A program made the translations under genes and the position numbers. Shown in pieces: positions 16,589 through 24,502 of a DNA stretch of 56,896 bases. The notes under the pieces are model-generated. The model was not told the origin of the DNA. It saw nothing but the letters and a program-made list of their open reading frames with translations, and ran no database searches. Origin of the DNA: Crocinitomicaceae bacterium (lineage in GTDB: Bacteria > Bacteroidota > Bacteroidia > Flavobacteriales_D > Crocinitomicaceae); assembly GCA_029238665.1 (NCBI GenBank), contig JAQWFQ010000008.1:1-56896 (forward strand), written 5' to 3'. Each line of letters opens with the position of its first letter. The stretch's first letter is position 1.

Positions 16589-18739
16589 TTAGTTTAAAAA
16601 ATACTGAACGATGAATTGATCCATAACCGTAGTAATTATGTTTTCGTTGTTCATAGGGGAGACGGTTACTTTCGTTTGGCCTTCGATGGATTTCTGAGTA
16701 ATTCGATTCCCGTCAGTTGTATAAAAATAAACATTATTCTCTAGGCCATCTATTATTCCAACAAGTGTCTTATTAGAGGCTGTCTGAAAAACAGAAATAT
16801 GATCAATTTCATTGAATGGAACTTTAAACGATGCAAATGGAATCCCTTTGGTATTTAGTAGTATGATTTCATTGCCATCTTGTACAACGAGTATTGGGTT
16901 TTTGTCGTTTGCAATAATACGCTTAAGTTTTCCGCGATTGAATCTCATAAAGTTGTGACGAGTCCCTTTTTGGTCTATTTTAAATAATGTTGATCCATCA
17001 AAGCCAAATTGAAGTAATTCATTGGGTATTTTGGCTGACATAGTGTTGTTGGGCAGGTCAAACTTCCGGTGTTTTTTGTAATTATCAAGGTTAACCATGC
17101 GAAAGTGTTTCTCGTTTGCTAAACCAGCGAATAGAATTCTATTACTCACCCATACATCGATTTTTTTTGAGACTAAAATGTCTGTTGAGAATATATTTAA
17201 TTCCCTTCCTTTGCTGTCAAAATGCATGATTTGTTTCTCCGCATTCGCAGCGATAAAATAACTCTTCCCTTTCCAACGATAGAATTTAACTTCATTTGTC
17301 AATTCGGAATCAATAGCGATAGGGAATCCTGAAACAGGGACCCCAGATTCATCCCAGAGGTAAATGTTTGTTGATGTATTTAAGAGTGTGTAGTAGTTGT
17401 TGTCATTGTGTAAGTCTATTGTTTGAATTGAACCAAGTACGTTGTCAGTAAGTGCTTTTTGCCATACTTCCTTACCGTTTTCGAATGATTTTAGCACCCC
17501 GTTTTTACCAAGTACGACAACTGATTTTGATTCATGGAACGTAGCGAAATCTTGAATGTCAAATTCACAGTTATACGTTTTTGTCTCTTTCTCAATTGTA
17601 CGCTCAATTAACTGTGTTGTACCCAACTGTGTTTCGAGAATTTTCCCCTGATATACTGTTTTAGAGTATTGTGTGTTTTCTCCGATATACCTTTCTGACA
17701 CAGCCTTTGGAAGGTTGGCATATATCAGGTTTGAAAAGTTTGTATTTAATGATGCCGTATTCCCCAATTTAAAATCTGCGATTAAAGTGTTGCACGTGTT
17801 TTCATCTTCAGACATGACAACAAGGTCATCAATGTATTTTATAAAGTAGGAATTTCCTTTTGTTGGGAAGTTGGCTGTTAAGGGGTTGTTAAATTGATTG
17901 GTGTCCAGTGTTTGGTTTAAATCATTCAAGATCAAAACAGGATCTTGGCCAGCTATATAGTCAGAAATGAGTGCTTTCTTACCATTAACTACGACTTCTA
18001 AAAAACCATTGTCTACCCAGTTAAACATAGGACTCGTTGAAAAAATGGAATCTTGAGATGCGTAGTAATCACGCTCAATAAAATGGTAGTTTTTTATTTT
18101 TTTAGAAATAACATGGGCAAAAATTTCCTGATCCTTAATTTGATTTCCTTGCCGAATACCTTTGTTGTGTGTAATGTAATTTGTTTTATTTCCGGGCAAG
18201 AAGTAAAGATCTGTAACGGCCTTGATGGTGTTGTTTCGATTAAATTCAACCTTGGAGGCGCTTGCTTTTTTATCAACGAATAAAGATGCAGGTACTTCTA
18301 GTTGTGTGTATAGTTTGCCGTCGTTGATGTATAAGCTCTTTTTGTAAAATCGTCCAGAAAATAGGGCACCGTGGAAGTGATTTGATTCAAAAGTAATTGC
18401 TTCACCTAAGCCGTTTAGTAATTTCTTTATGGCAGATTTGTCCCAGTTTGATTTCTTTTTAATCAGTATGTGATTTCTTTTTTCACTGATATATGCGGTT
18501 TTAAAGTCTGTCTTAAGTACAAGGTCAACAATGGGATTTAAGACTGAATTTTGAAGCCCTAAATTTGTTGAGTTTTTAACTTCGTCACCACGATTTACAA
18601 TAAACAGGGTGCCGTCTTCAGTTCCAAATAGTGTAGTTTCATCGTAGTTACTTTTGTCACTTAAGATATCATAGACTACAAAAGTTAGCCAGCCAAGGCT
18701 AGCAACTACGATTAGAAAAAGAAGTATGCGTTTTACCAT
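16589..18739 (-). CDS. Large membrane-anchored protein of unknown function (716 residues)
   Basis: One N-terminal membrane helix (ILLFLIVVASLGWLTFVVYDIL, about residues 5-26, broken here only by its ends) anchors a long periplasmic part. The first half is mixed alpha/beta. The second half (about 380-716) is a run of short strand-turn units (VLGKNGVLKSFENGKEVW, YYTLLNTSTNIYLWDESG, YFIAANAEKQIMHFDSKG) suggestive of a beta-propeller like PQQ or WD40 proteins. I recognise no named family. It is the first gene of a unit with the DUF5723-OmpA gene (10 bases apart) and lnt. A -7 box lies four bases before its ATG. Confidence 0.75.
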   Translation of the reverse strand: MVKRILLFLIVVASLGWLTFVVYDILSDKSNYDETTLFGTEDGTLFIVNRGDEVKNSTNLGLQNSVLNPIVDLVLKTDFKTAYISEKRNHILIKKKSNWDKSAIKKLLNGLGEAITFESNHFHGALFSGRFYKKSLYINDGKLYTQLEVPASLFVDKKASASKVEFNRNNTIKAVTDLYFLPGNKTNYITHNKGIRQGNQIKDQEIFAHVISKKIKNYHFIERDYYASQDSIFSTSPMFNWVDNGFLEVVVNGKKALISDYIAGQDPVLILNDLNQTLDTNQFNNPLTANFPTKGNSYFIKYIDDLVVMSEDENTCNTLIADFKLGNTASLNTNFSNLIYANLPKAVSERYIGENTQYSKTVYQGKILETQLGTTQLIERTIEKETKTYNCEFDIQDFATFHESKSVVVLGKNGVLKSFENGKEVWQKALTDNVLGSIQTIDLHNDNNYYTLLNTSTNIYLWDESGVPVSGFPIAIDSELTNEVKFYRWKGKSYFIAANAEKQIMHFDSKGRELNIFSTDILVSKKIDVWVSNRILFAGLANEKHFRMVNLDNYKKHRKFDLPNNTMSAKIPNELLQFGFDGSTLFKIDQKGTRHNFMRFNRGKLKRIIANDKNPILVVQDGNEIILLNTKGIPFASFKVPFNEIDHISVFQTASNKTLVGIIDGLENNVYFYTTDGNRITQKSIEGQTKVTVSPMNNENIITTVMDQFIVQYFLN

Positions 18740-18743
18740 TACT

Positions 18744-18751
18744 CAAAGGTA
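18744..18751 (-). promoter_or_regulatory. -7 box of a probably leaderless promoter (716-residue protein)
   Basis: The minus strand reads TACCTTTG-AGTA-ATG. This is a perfect TAnnTTTG element four bases from the start codon, with a spacer like those of the methyltransferase and EI24-like genes. Confidence 0.6.
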
Positions 18752-18807
18752 GAAAAAAGCAGTGCGGCATATCATTGGAGCTCAGTTAGAAATGAACACC
18801 CCTTTGT

Positions 18808-19416
18808 TTAATCAAATAGGGACAGCTGATCAGCAGGAAGCCATGTAAATGTTTTTCGGTGGTATTTACACCCTCCATTATTTAAGATGCCGATTCTATG
18901 CGCCTTTGTAGGGTATCCTTTATTTTTATTCCAGTCATAAACTGGAAACTCTTCATGTATCTTCTCCATAAAATCATCGCGGTATGTTTTAGCTAAAACG
19001 GATGCGGCTGCAATAGATAGGTATTTACCATCTCCTTTTACAATACATTCGTCAGGAATGTCAGGGTAGGGGGTAAATCTGTTTCCGTCAATAAGGAGCA
19101 TTTCAGGCTTTGTCTTTAGTTGGTCAATTGCACGATGCATAGCCACAAAACTTGCGTTTAGAATATTGATTTCATCAATTTCTTTTTCGTCAACAAAAGC
19201 CACGCCCCATGCGATAGCTTCTTTTTCTATAATTGGCCTAAGTAGTTTTCGCTTTGCTTCAGATAATTTTTTAGAATCATTTAATAATTCATGTTTGAAG
19301 TGTTTTGGGAGAATAACGGCTGCGGCAACAACAGGCCCTGCTAAACAGCCCCTCCCTGCTTCATCACACCCTGCTTCAATTTTTGATTTGTTCTTGAAAG
19401 GTAAAAGTCCACTCAT
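18808..19416 (-). CDS. rnhB: Ribonuclease HII
   Basis: RNase HII cleaves the RNA strand of RNA-DNA hybrids and single ribonucleotides in DNA. The 202-residue protein starts MSGLLPF and carries [14 protein letters not shown] with the Asp-Glu metal ligands, MLLIDGNRF with the next aspartate, and the downstream [16 protein letters not shown]. The ATG at 19416 is chosen over the longer frame starting at 19500, since RnhB normally begins close to the DEAGRG motif. It is divergent from the small secreted-protein gene at 19514. Confidence 0.96.
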   Translation of the reverse strand: MSGLLPFKNKSKIEAGCDEAGRGCLAGPVVAAAVILPKHFKHELLNDSKKLSEAKRKLLRPIIEKEAIAWGVAFVDEKEIDEINILNASFVAMHRAIDQLKTKPEMLLIDGNRFTPYPDIPDECIVKGDGKYLSIAAASVLAKTYRDDFMEKIHEEFPVYDWNKNKGYPTKAHRIGILNNGGCKYHRKTFTWLPADQLSLFD

Positions 19417-19513
19417 GATGTAAATTTGGTGAAAAAAGATTAGTTTAGCTTCATTGTCGACACAACTTTCGGGTAAATAATTACGTCTATACAGATACAA
19501 AAGATAAAATAAG

Positions 19514-19885
19514 ATGAGAAAATTAGGTTTTACATTATTGGCGGTAATCGGATTTACTGGGATGAGTTTTGCTCAAGGATTAACAAATACGGCACAAGTT
19601 GTTGCTGAGTCAGCGTTAATGTTAAGTAAAGAAACAGGAGAATATTCATTTGTTTTCCCTGAAAATACAACGCTAGAAATGGTAATTAAAAATGCGAAAA
19701 ACTATAAGGACATGTTTTCAGTTGAGTTTAATGAAACGACGCATGAAGTAAAGATGAGCCTGGTTGAAAACACGCCTATGAACCGTAAAATTATGACACG
19801 TATGATGATCTCTTGCGGGGTACAATATGTTCGTGTAAACGGAAAAGATATAGAATTAAGAGCATTTTCACAGGCATATTTATAG
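19514..19885 (+). CDS. Small secreted protein of unknown function (123 residues)
   Basis: A signal peptide ([20 protein letters not shown], cleavage expected after Ala) precedes a mature part of about 100 residues with no cysteine motif and no membrane helix. It reads like a compact alpha/beta domain ([18 protein letters not shown], then DMFSVEF). I do not recognise the family. A strong terminator lies just downstream, so it is a single-gene unit. Confidence 0.75.
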   Translation: MRKLGFTLLAVIGFTGMSFAQGLTNTAQVVAESALMLSKETGEYSFVFPENTTLEMVIKNAKNYKDMFSVEFNETTHEVKMSLVENTPMNRKIMTRMMISCGVQYVRVNGKDIELRAFSQAYL

Positions 19886-19911
19886 TGTGAAAAAGCTATG
19901 GGCTATTGAAT

Positions 19912-19943
19912 AAAAAAGGCGGGATTTATCCCGCCTTTTTTAT
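19912..19943. terminator. Strong bidirectional terminator
   Basis: GGCGGGA (19918-19924) pairs with TCCCGCC (19929-19935) around a four-base loop, with an A run before and a T run after. It can therefore serve both the small secreted-protein gene and the convergent acyl-CoA dehydrogenase gene that ends at 19962. Confidence 0.9.
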
Positions 19944-19961
19944 TTGTAATTGATTTGCTTT

Positions 19962-21743
19962 TTAGAAACAGTATTGATTTGCTTCAATAATTTCTAATGC
20001 TATTTTTTGTCGTGCTTCTTTCGGGTTAAAGGCTTCTGTTTTTGTAAAACGTTTTAGTCCCATAAGCATCATTTTTAATTCATCACCCTCTGCAAATGAA
20101 TTCAAGGCATCTTTACCAGCTTTGTTCATCTTATCAGCAATGTCATAAAAATAAGTCTTTACAATGGCGATCTGAGCTTGACAGTTTTCTTCGCCTTTTA
20201 GCTCAATCATTTGCTGAACTCTTAGTAGTGTTGATTCAGCTAAATAGGTCCAGATAGACATGTCGGCAATGTTCATCAATACTTCTTGTTCTTTCGAAAT
20301 CGATTGCATTAATTTTTGAACAGCAGAACCTGCTACCATTAATATTGTTTTTTTGAAGCCGGTTAAGTAAGCTACTTCGTTGGCAAGAATTCCTTCGGGT
20401 TTATCCCCGAAATCAGGGATGCTCATTAATTCATTGGCAACCTGCATCGCTGGTCCCATTAAATCCAACTCACCTTTCATAGCTCTTCGAAGTACCATGT
20501 CAACCGTTAGTAAACGATTAATTTCATTTGTTCCCTCAAAAATTCTATTGATACGTGCATCACGATACGCACGCTCTACAGTTGATTCTGCAGAATATCC
20601 CATACCTCCAAATACTTGAACGGCTTCATCTACTACATAGTCTAATGCTTCAGAACCTGCTACTTTTAGTATGGCACATTCTGGCGCAAATAATTCAATC
20701 CCTTTCAGTGTTGCAGTCTCTTTATCCATTCCTTCGGCAACAAGCCCCTCAATAGCATCGTCAATATTTTGCCCTGCTCGGTATGTTGCAGATTCTACTG
20801 CAAATGTTTGAATTGCAGACTCTGCTAACTTATAACGTATGGCACCATATTTTGAGATTGAACGCCCAAACTGTTCACGTTCTGTCGCATATCGAACACT
20901 GTCAGTAATGGCCTGTTTAGATCCTCCCATAACACCTGCAGCAAGTTTAATTCTACCGATATTTAAGATGTTTAGTGCAATTTTGAATCCATTTTCGCGT
21001 GTAGATAGTAAATTCTCGACAGGAACCTCCACGTTGTTGAAGAATACTTGACGCGTTGAAGAACCTTTAATACCCATTTTCTTTTCCTCAGGGTTTAATG
21101 TGATTCCTTCAGAATCTGCTTCAACTAAAAATGCAGATAATTTATCATCCGTATCAATTTTTGCGAATACGGTAAAAAAGTTGGCAAATCCTGCGTTTGT
21201 AATCCACATTTTTTGCCCATTAATTACATAGTGTGTTCCCGCATCATTTAATAGTGCTTTTGTTTTCCCTGAATTTGCATCAGATCCAGCGCTTGGTTCT
21301 GTTAAACAATATGCAGCTTTCCATTCTCCAGATGCTAATTTAGGGATGTACTTTGCTTTTTGTGCTTCATTTCCATAATACAACAATGGGAGTGTACCAA
21401 TGCCGGTATGTGCTCCATAGGCTACTGAGAAAGAATAGCCATTTGCTAAACGTTCTGTAGCTAAAAGTGACGTTTTAAAATCAACGCCTAACCCTCCTAA
21501 GTTTTCAGGAACACTCATTCCTAGCAGGCCTAATTCACCTGCCTTTTCCATTATTGAAGGCATTAATCCTTCTTCCATTTCATCAATCTTTTCGATGTTA
21601 GGAAGAACCTCTGTGCTTATAAAGTCATCGCACATTTGTGCAATCATGCGTTGTTCTTCTGTCCAGTTTTCAGGGATGAAGATATCTGAGTGCGCTGTGT
21701 CTTTAATTAGAAACTCACCGCCTTTGATTGATTTATCTGACAT
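19962..21743 (-). CDS. Acyl-CoA dehydrogenase (first step of fatty-acid beta-oxidation)
   Basis: This FAD enzyme oxidises acyl-CoA to trans-2-enoyl-CoA. The 593-residue protein has the usual N, middle and C domains: CLTEPSAGSDAN and GQKMWITNAG in the middle domain, then YRDARINRIFEGTNEI with the probable catalytic glutamate. It also has about 150 extra C-terminal residues, typical of the long Bacteroidota form. It belongs functionally with the thiolase and fused hydroxyacyl-CoA dehydrogenase upstream, although a helicase gene lies between. Its promoter holds a palindrome shared with the marR promoter. Confidence 0.92.
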   Translation of the reverse strand: MSDKSIKGGEFLIKDTAHSDIFIPENWTEEQRMIAQMCDDFISTEVLPNIEKIDEMEEGLMPSIMEKAGELGLLGMSVPENLGGLGVDFKTSLLATERLANGYSFSVAYGAHTGIGTLPLLYYGNEAQKAKYIPKLASGEWKAAYCLTEPSAGSDANSGKTKALLNDAGTHYVINGQKMWITNAGFANFFTVFAKIDTDDKLSAFLVEADSEGITLNPEEKKMGIKGSSTRQVFFNNVEVPVENLLSTRENGFKIALNILNIGRIKLAAGVMGGSKQAITDSVRYATEREQFGRSISKYGAIRYKLAESAIQTFAVESATYRAGQNIDDAIEGLVAEGMDKETATLKGIELFAPECAILKVAGSEALDYVVDEAVQVFGGMGYSAESTVERAYRDARINRIFEGTNEINRLLTVDMVLRRAMKGELDLMGPAMQVANELMSIPDFGDKPEGILANEVAYLTGFKKTILMVAGSAVQKLMQSISKEQEVLMNIADMSIWTYLAESTLLRVQQMIELKGEENCQAQIAIVKTYFYDIADKMNKAGKDALNSFAEGDELKMMLMGLKRFTKTEAFNPKEARQKIALEIIEANQYCF

Positions 21744-21773
21744 ATTTTTTTCGTTGTTTTTTTTCTGTAGAAA

Positions 21774-21812
21774 CGAAAGTAATGAAAATCATTAATATAT
21801 TATGCATGCATA
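21774..21812 (-). promoter_or_regulatory. Promoter and putative MarR operator of the acyl-CoA dehydrogenase gene
   Basis: The perfect palindrome TATGCATGCATA (21801-21812) sits within a longer imperfect one, with arms ATATATTATGC and ATATAGTATGC that match at 10 of 11 positions. A -7-like box TACTTTCG (21781-21774, one mismatch) lies on the minus strand 31 bases before the ATG. The palindrome would cover the -33 region. Its core TATGC-NN-GCATA recurs in front of marR. Confidence 0.6.
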
Positions 21813-21937
21813 CTATATTTTTTTAATGAATTCTGTCAGAATAGGGGGTGGTATAACTTATTCTTGAGTAGAAAATAAATCAGGGTGTTGTATTGTGAGT
21901 TCTTTTTAGGGTAAATATCAACACTAAAACCTCACGG

Positions 21938-23251
21938 TTACATGGCAACCTCAATCTTCAATTTTTTACCTTTAATCTTCTCGTTTTTTATTTTACTTAA
22001 TACCTGCTGTACTTTCGTGCTTTTGACAGCAGCGTAAGAAGTCCTGTCAAGTACAGTTACCACTCCAAGTTCTCCACGGCCAAGATTTCCTTTTTTAGAT
22101 AGAAAACCAACAACATCAATTTTGTTGATTTTATCTTTCTTTCCTCCGCTCAAGTAAAGTGTTTCCCACTCTGGTTTTACAGCCCCATCTGCCGAAGGCA
22201 TAATGTTGATTTCAGAGCTTGGTCGTTTTACATATAGGGGTAGCTGTGTCTTTTCTCCAACAAATAAATAAGAGTTTCCAGAGGTAGACATTCGTGCTGT
22301 ACGCCCTTTTCGATGAATAAAAGCTTCTTCACTGTTTGGATATTGGTAGTGAATAACATGGTTAATTTCAGGAATATCTAGACCTCTAGATCCTAGATCA
22401 GTACAAATTAGTAGTGTAACACTTCCATGTCTAAATTTAATCAATGCGCGTTCCCGCTCATCCTGATCGAGTCCTCCATGGTAGTATGCGCTTGTAATCC
22501 CTTTTTCTTTTAGTTGACTAGAAACATCTTGCGCTACCTCACGGTAGTTGCAGAATACAATTGCGCGTTCATGTTTGAACGAGTTTAGTAAATCTTCTAA
22601 TCCTTCAATTAAACTGCCTTGATAGTTAACGAGATGCTCCTGGATATCTACTTCGTCATCTTCCTTAAGGTTGTCAATGATGAACGGATTTTTCAGTTCA
22701 ATATAATCTGGAATAGCTTCCATCTTAGTTGCAGAAACAAGCATTTTATATTCAAGGGCTAATAACTGTCGTGTGATATAGCTCATGTCGTCGTTAAAGC
22801 CAAACTCCAAGCACTTGTCAAATTCATCAATTACTAAAAAGCTACAATGTTGTAGGTGTAGGTTGTTTCTGTCGATGTGGTCAGCTAAACGCCCAGGAGT
22901 TCCAATAACAACAGCTGGGGCAACACTCAAGCTACTTTTTTCTTCTTGCATTGAATGTCCACCATAGCAAACAGTCGATTTGTAATTAGGCTTTAAAGAC
23001 CTAAATACATCGTTTATTTGAATGCAAAGTTCACGAGAGGGCGCAAGAATAATTGCTTGAACCTCTTTCTTGTTTGCGTCTAGTTTGCTCAGTATTGAGA
23101 GCAGAAAAGCAAGTGTTTTCCCTGATCCAGTTTTTGAAAAAAGCTGAATGTCAGTGTGTTTTTGAAACGCATCGATAGATTTATGTTGAATATCCATCAA
23201 GGATTTAAACCCTGCGTTCTTAACATAAGATTTTGGAGAAAATGAAGCCAT
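21938..23251 (-). CDS. DEAD-box RNA helicase, DbpA-like
   Basis: The 437-residue helicase has the Q-motif glutamine (Q22), motif I SKTGSGKT (39-46), motif II DEFD (142-145; an unusual variant of DEAD), motif III SAT (173-175) and motif VI HRKGRTAR (313-320). It ends in a DbpA-type RNA-binding domain (about 365-437: VVGFLSKKGNLGRGELGVV). DbpA proteins bind hairpin 92 of 23S rRNA and act in 50S assembly, and this one probably does too. It has its own promoter (23300-23307) and interrupts the beta-oxidation cluster without a functional link to it. Confidence 0.88.
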   Translation of the reverse strand: MASFSPKSYVKNAGFKSLMDIQHKSIDAFQKHTDIQLFSKTGSGKTLAFLLSILSKLDANKKEVQAIILAPSRELCIQINDVFRSLKPNYKSTVCYGGHSMQEEKSSLSVAPAVVIGTPGRLADHIDRNNLHLQHCSFLVIDEFDKCLEFGFNDDMSYITRQLLALEYKMLVSATKMEAIPDYIELKNPFIIDNLKEDDEVDIQEHLVNYQGSLIEGLEDLLNSFKHERAIVFCNYREVAQDVSSQLKEKGITSAYYHGGLDQDERERALIKFRHGSVTLLICTDLGSRGLDIPEINHVIHYQYPNSEEAFIHRKGRTARMSTSGNSYLFVGEKTQLPLYVKRPSSEINIMPSADGAVKPEWETLYLSGGKKDKINKIDVVGFLSKKGNLGRGELGVVTVLDRTSYAAVKSTKVQQVLSKIKNEKIKGKKLKIEVAM

Positions 23252-23299
23252 GTATTCGTAAGGTTTACCTCTGTGTGAGTAAAGATTTTTATTTCACAA

Positions 23300-23307
23300 C
23301 AAAGGTA
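23300..23307 (-). promoter_or_regulatory. -7 box of the helicase promoter
   Basis: TACCTTTG on the minus strand, 48 bases before the helicase ATG and just past the thiolase stop. The helicase is therefore probably transcribed separately from the thiolase unit. Confidence 0.5.
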
Positions 23308-23324
23308 GTTAAATAAGTAGTTCC

Positions 23325-24500
23325 TTACATCATCTCAATAACACCGGCAGCACCTTGCCCACTTCCTATACACATGGTCACAACACCGTACTTTTGGTCA
23401 CGACGTTTTAACTCATTCATTAGTTGAACGGTTAGTTTCCCTCCTGTACATCCCAGTGGATGACCAAGTGCAATTGCTCCACCATTCACATTTACGATAT
23501 CTGGATTAATTCCAGTTTCACGGAGAACGGCTAATGACTGAGAAGCAAACGCTTCATTTAATTCATACAATGAGATATCATTTTGTGATAATCCAGCTGC
23601 TTTTATTGCTTTTGGAATGGCATCAATTGGACCTACCCCCATAATTCGAGGTTCAAGACCTACAACACTGTAAGAAGCAAGTCGTGCAATTGGTTCAAGG
23701 TTTAATTCTTTTACCATTTTTTCGGACATCACTAAACAAAATGCAGCTCCATCAGAAGTTTGTGATGAATTTCCGGCTGTAACAGTACCGTCTTGAGCAA
23801 AAACAGGCCTTAGTCTTCCTAGCCCTGCCAATGTACTTGCTCTTGGCCCTTCATCTGTATCAATTGTATAAGAACGTTCTTGTCTTTTTTCATATTCATC
23901 CAGATAAACTTGATGCACGTTTACTGGAACGATATCATCTTTAAACCTTCCAGCTTTAATTGCTGCAATCGCTTTTTCATGAGAGTGTAGAGCAAAGGCG
24001 TCTTGATCTTCACGAGAAACACCAAATTGTTTTGCAACTGCTTCAGCGGTTAGCCCCATTCCCCAATACCAAGACGGGTTCTCTTTACCAACTTTAGGAT
24101 TGGGAACAATTCTCCAACCTCCCATTGCCATGGTAGACATAGACTCAACACCTCCTGCGATAATGCATTCAGCCATTCCACTTTCAATTTTTGCTGTGGC
24201 GATTGCAATTGTTTCAAGCCCTGAAGAACAGTACCTGTTTACAGTCATACCTGGAACCTTGTCTGTGTCTAATCCCATGAGTGAAATCATACGCCCAATG
24301 TTTAGGCCTTGCTCTGCTTCTGGAGTCGCGTTTCCAACAATTACATCGTCAATGCGGGTCTTGTCCAATTCAGGAACCTCAGTCATAATGTGTTTGATGA
24401 CATCAACAGCCAGGTCATCTGGGCGTGAAAATCTAAATCCACCCTTCCCTGCTTTACCAACAGCTGTTCTGTATCCCTTTACTATATAAGCTCTTCCCAT
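23325..24500 (-). CDS. Acetyl-CoA C-acyltransferase (3-ketoacyl-CoA thiolase)
   Basis: This enzyme carries out the last beta-oxidation step, thiolytic release of acetyl-CoA. The 391-residue protein has the nucleophilic cysteine C91 in NRYCSSGLE, the histidine H347 in GHPLGCTGG and the second cysteine C377 in CIGSGQGAAG. The start ATG lies two bases after the stop of the fused hydroxyacyl-CoA dehydrogenase gene, so the two are one operon and probably form a trifunctional complex, as FadA and FadB do. Confidence 0.94.
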   Translation of the reverse strand: MGRAYIVKGYRTAVGKAGKGGFRFSRPDDLAVDVIKHIMTEVPELDKTRIDDVIVGNATPEAEQGLNIGRMISLMGLDTDKVPGMTVNRYCSSGLETIAIATAKIESGMAECIIAGGVESMSTMAMGGWRIVPNPKVGKENPSWYWGMGLTAEAVAKQFGVSREDQDAFALHSHEKAIAAIKAGRFKDDIVPVNVHQVYLDEYEKRQERSYTIDTDEGPRASTLAGLGRLRPVFAQDGTVTAGNSSQTSDGAAFCLVMSEKMVKELNLEPIARLASYSVVGLEPRIMGVGPIDAIPKAIKAAGLSQNDISLYELNEAFASQSLAVLRETGINPDIVNVNGGAIALGHPLGCTGGKLTVQLMNELKRRDQKYGVVTMCIGSGQGAAGVIEMM

Positions 24501-24502
24501 GA

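Noticed and set aside
24100-24489. A 129-residue plus-strand open frame over the thiolase gene
   Set aside because: It lies wholly within the antisense of a well-supported thiolase and resembles no known protein.
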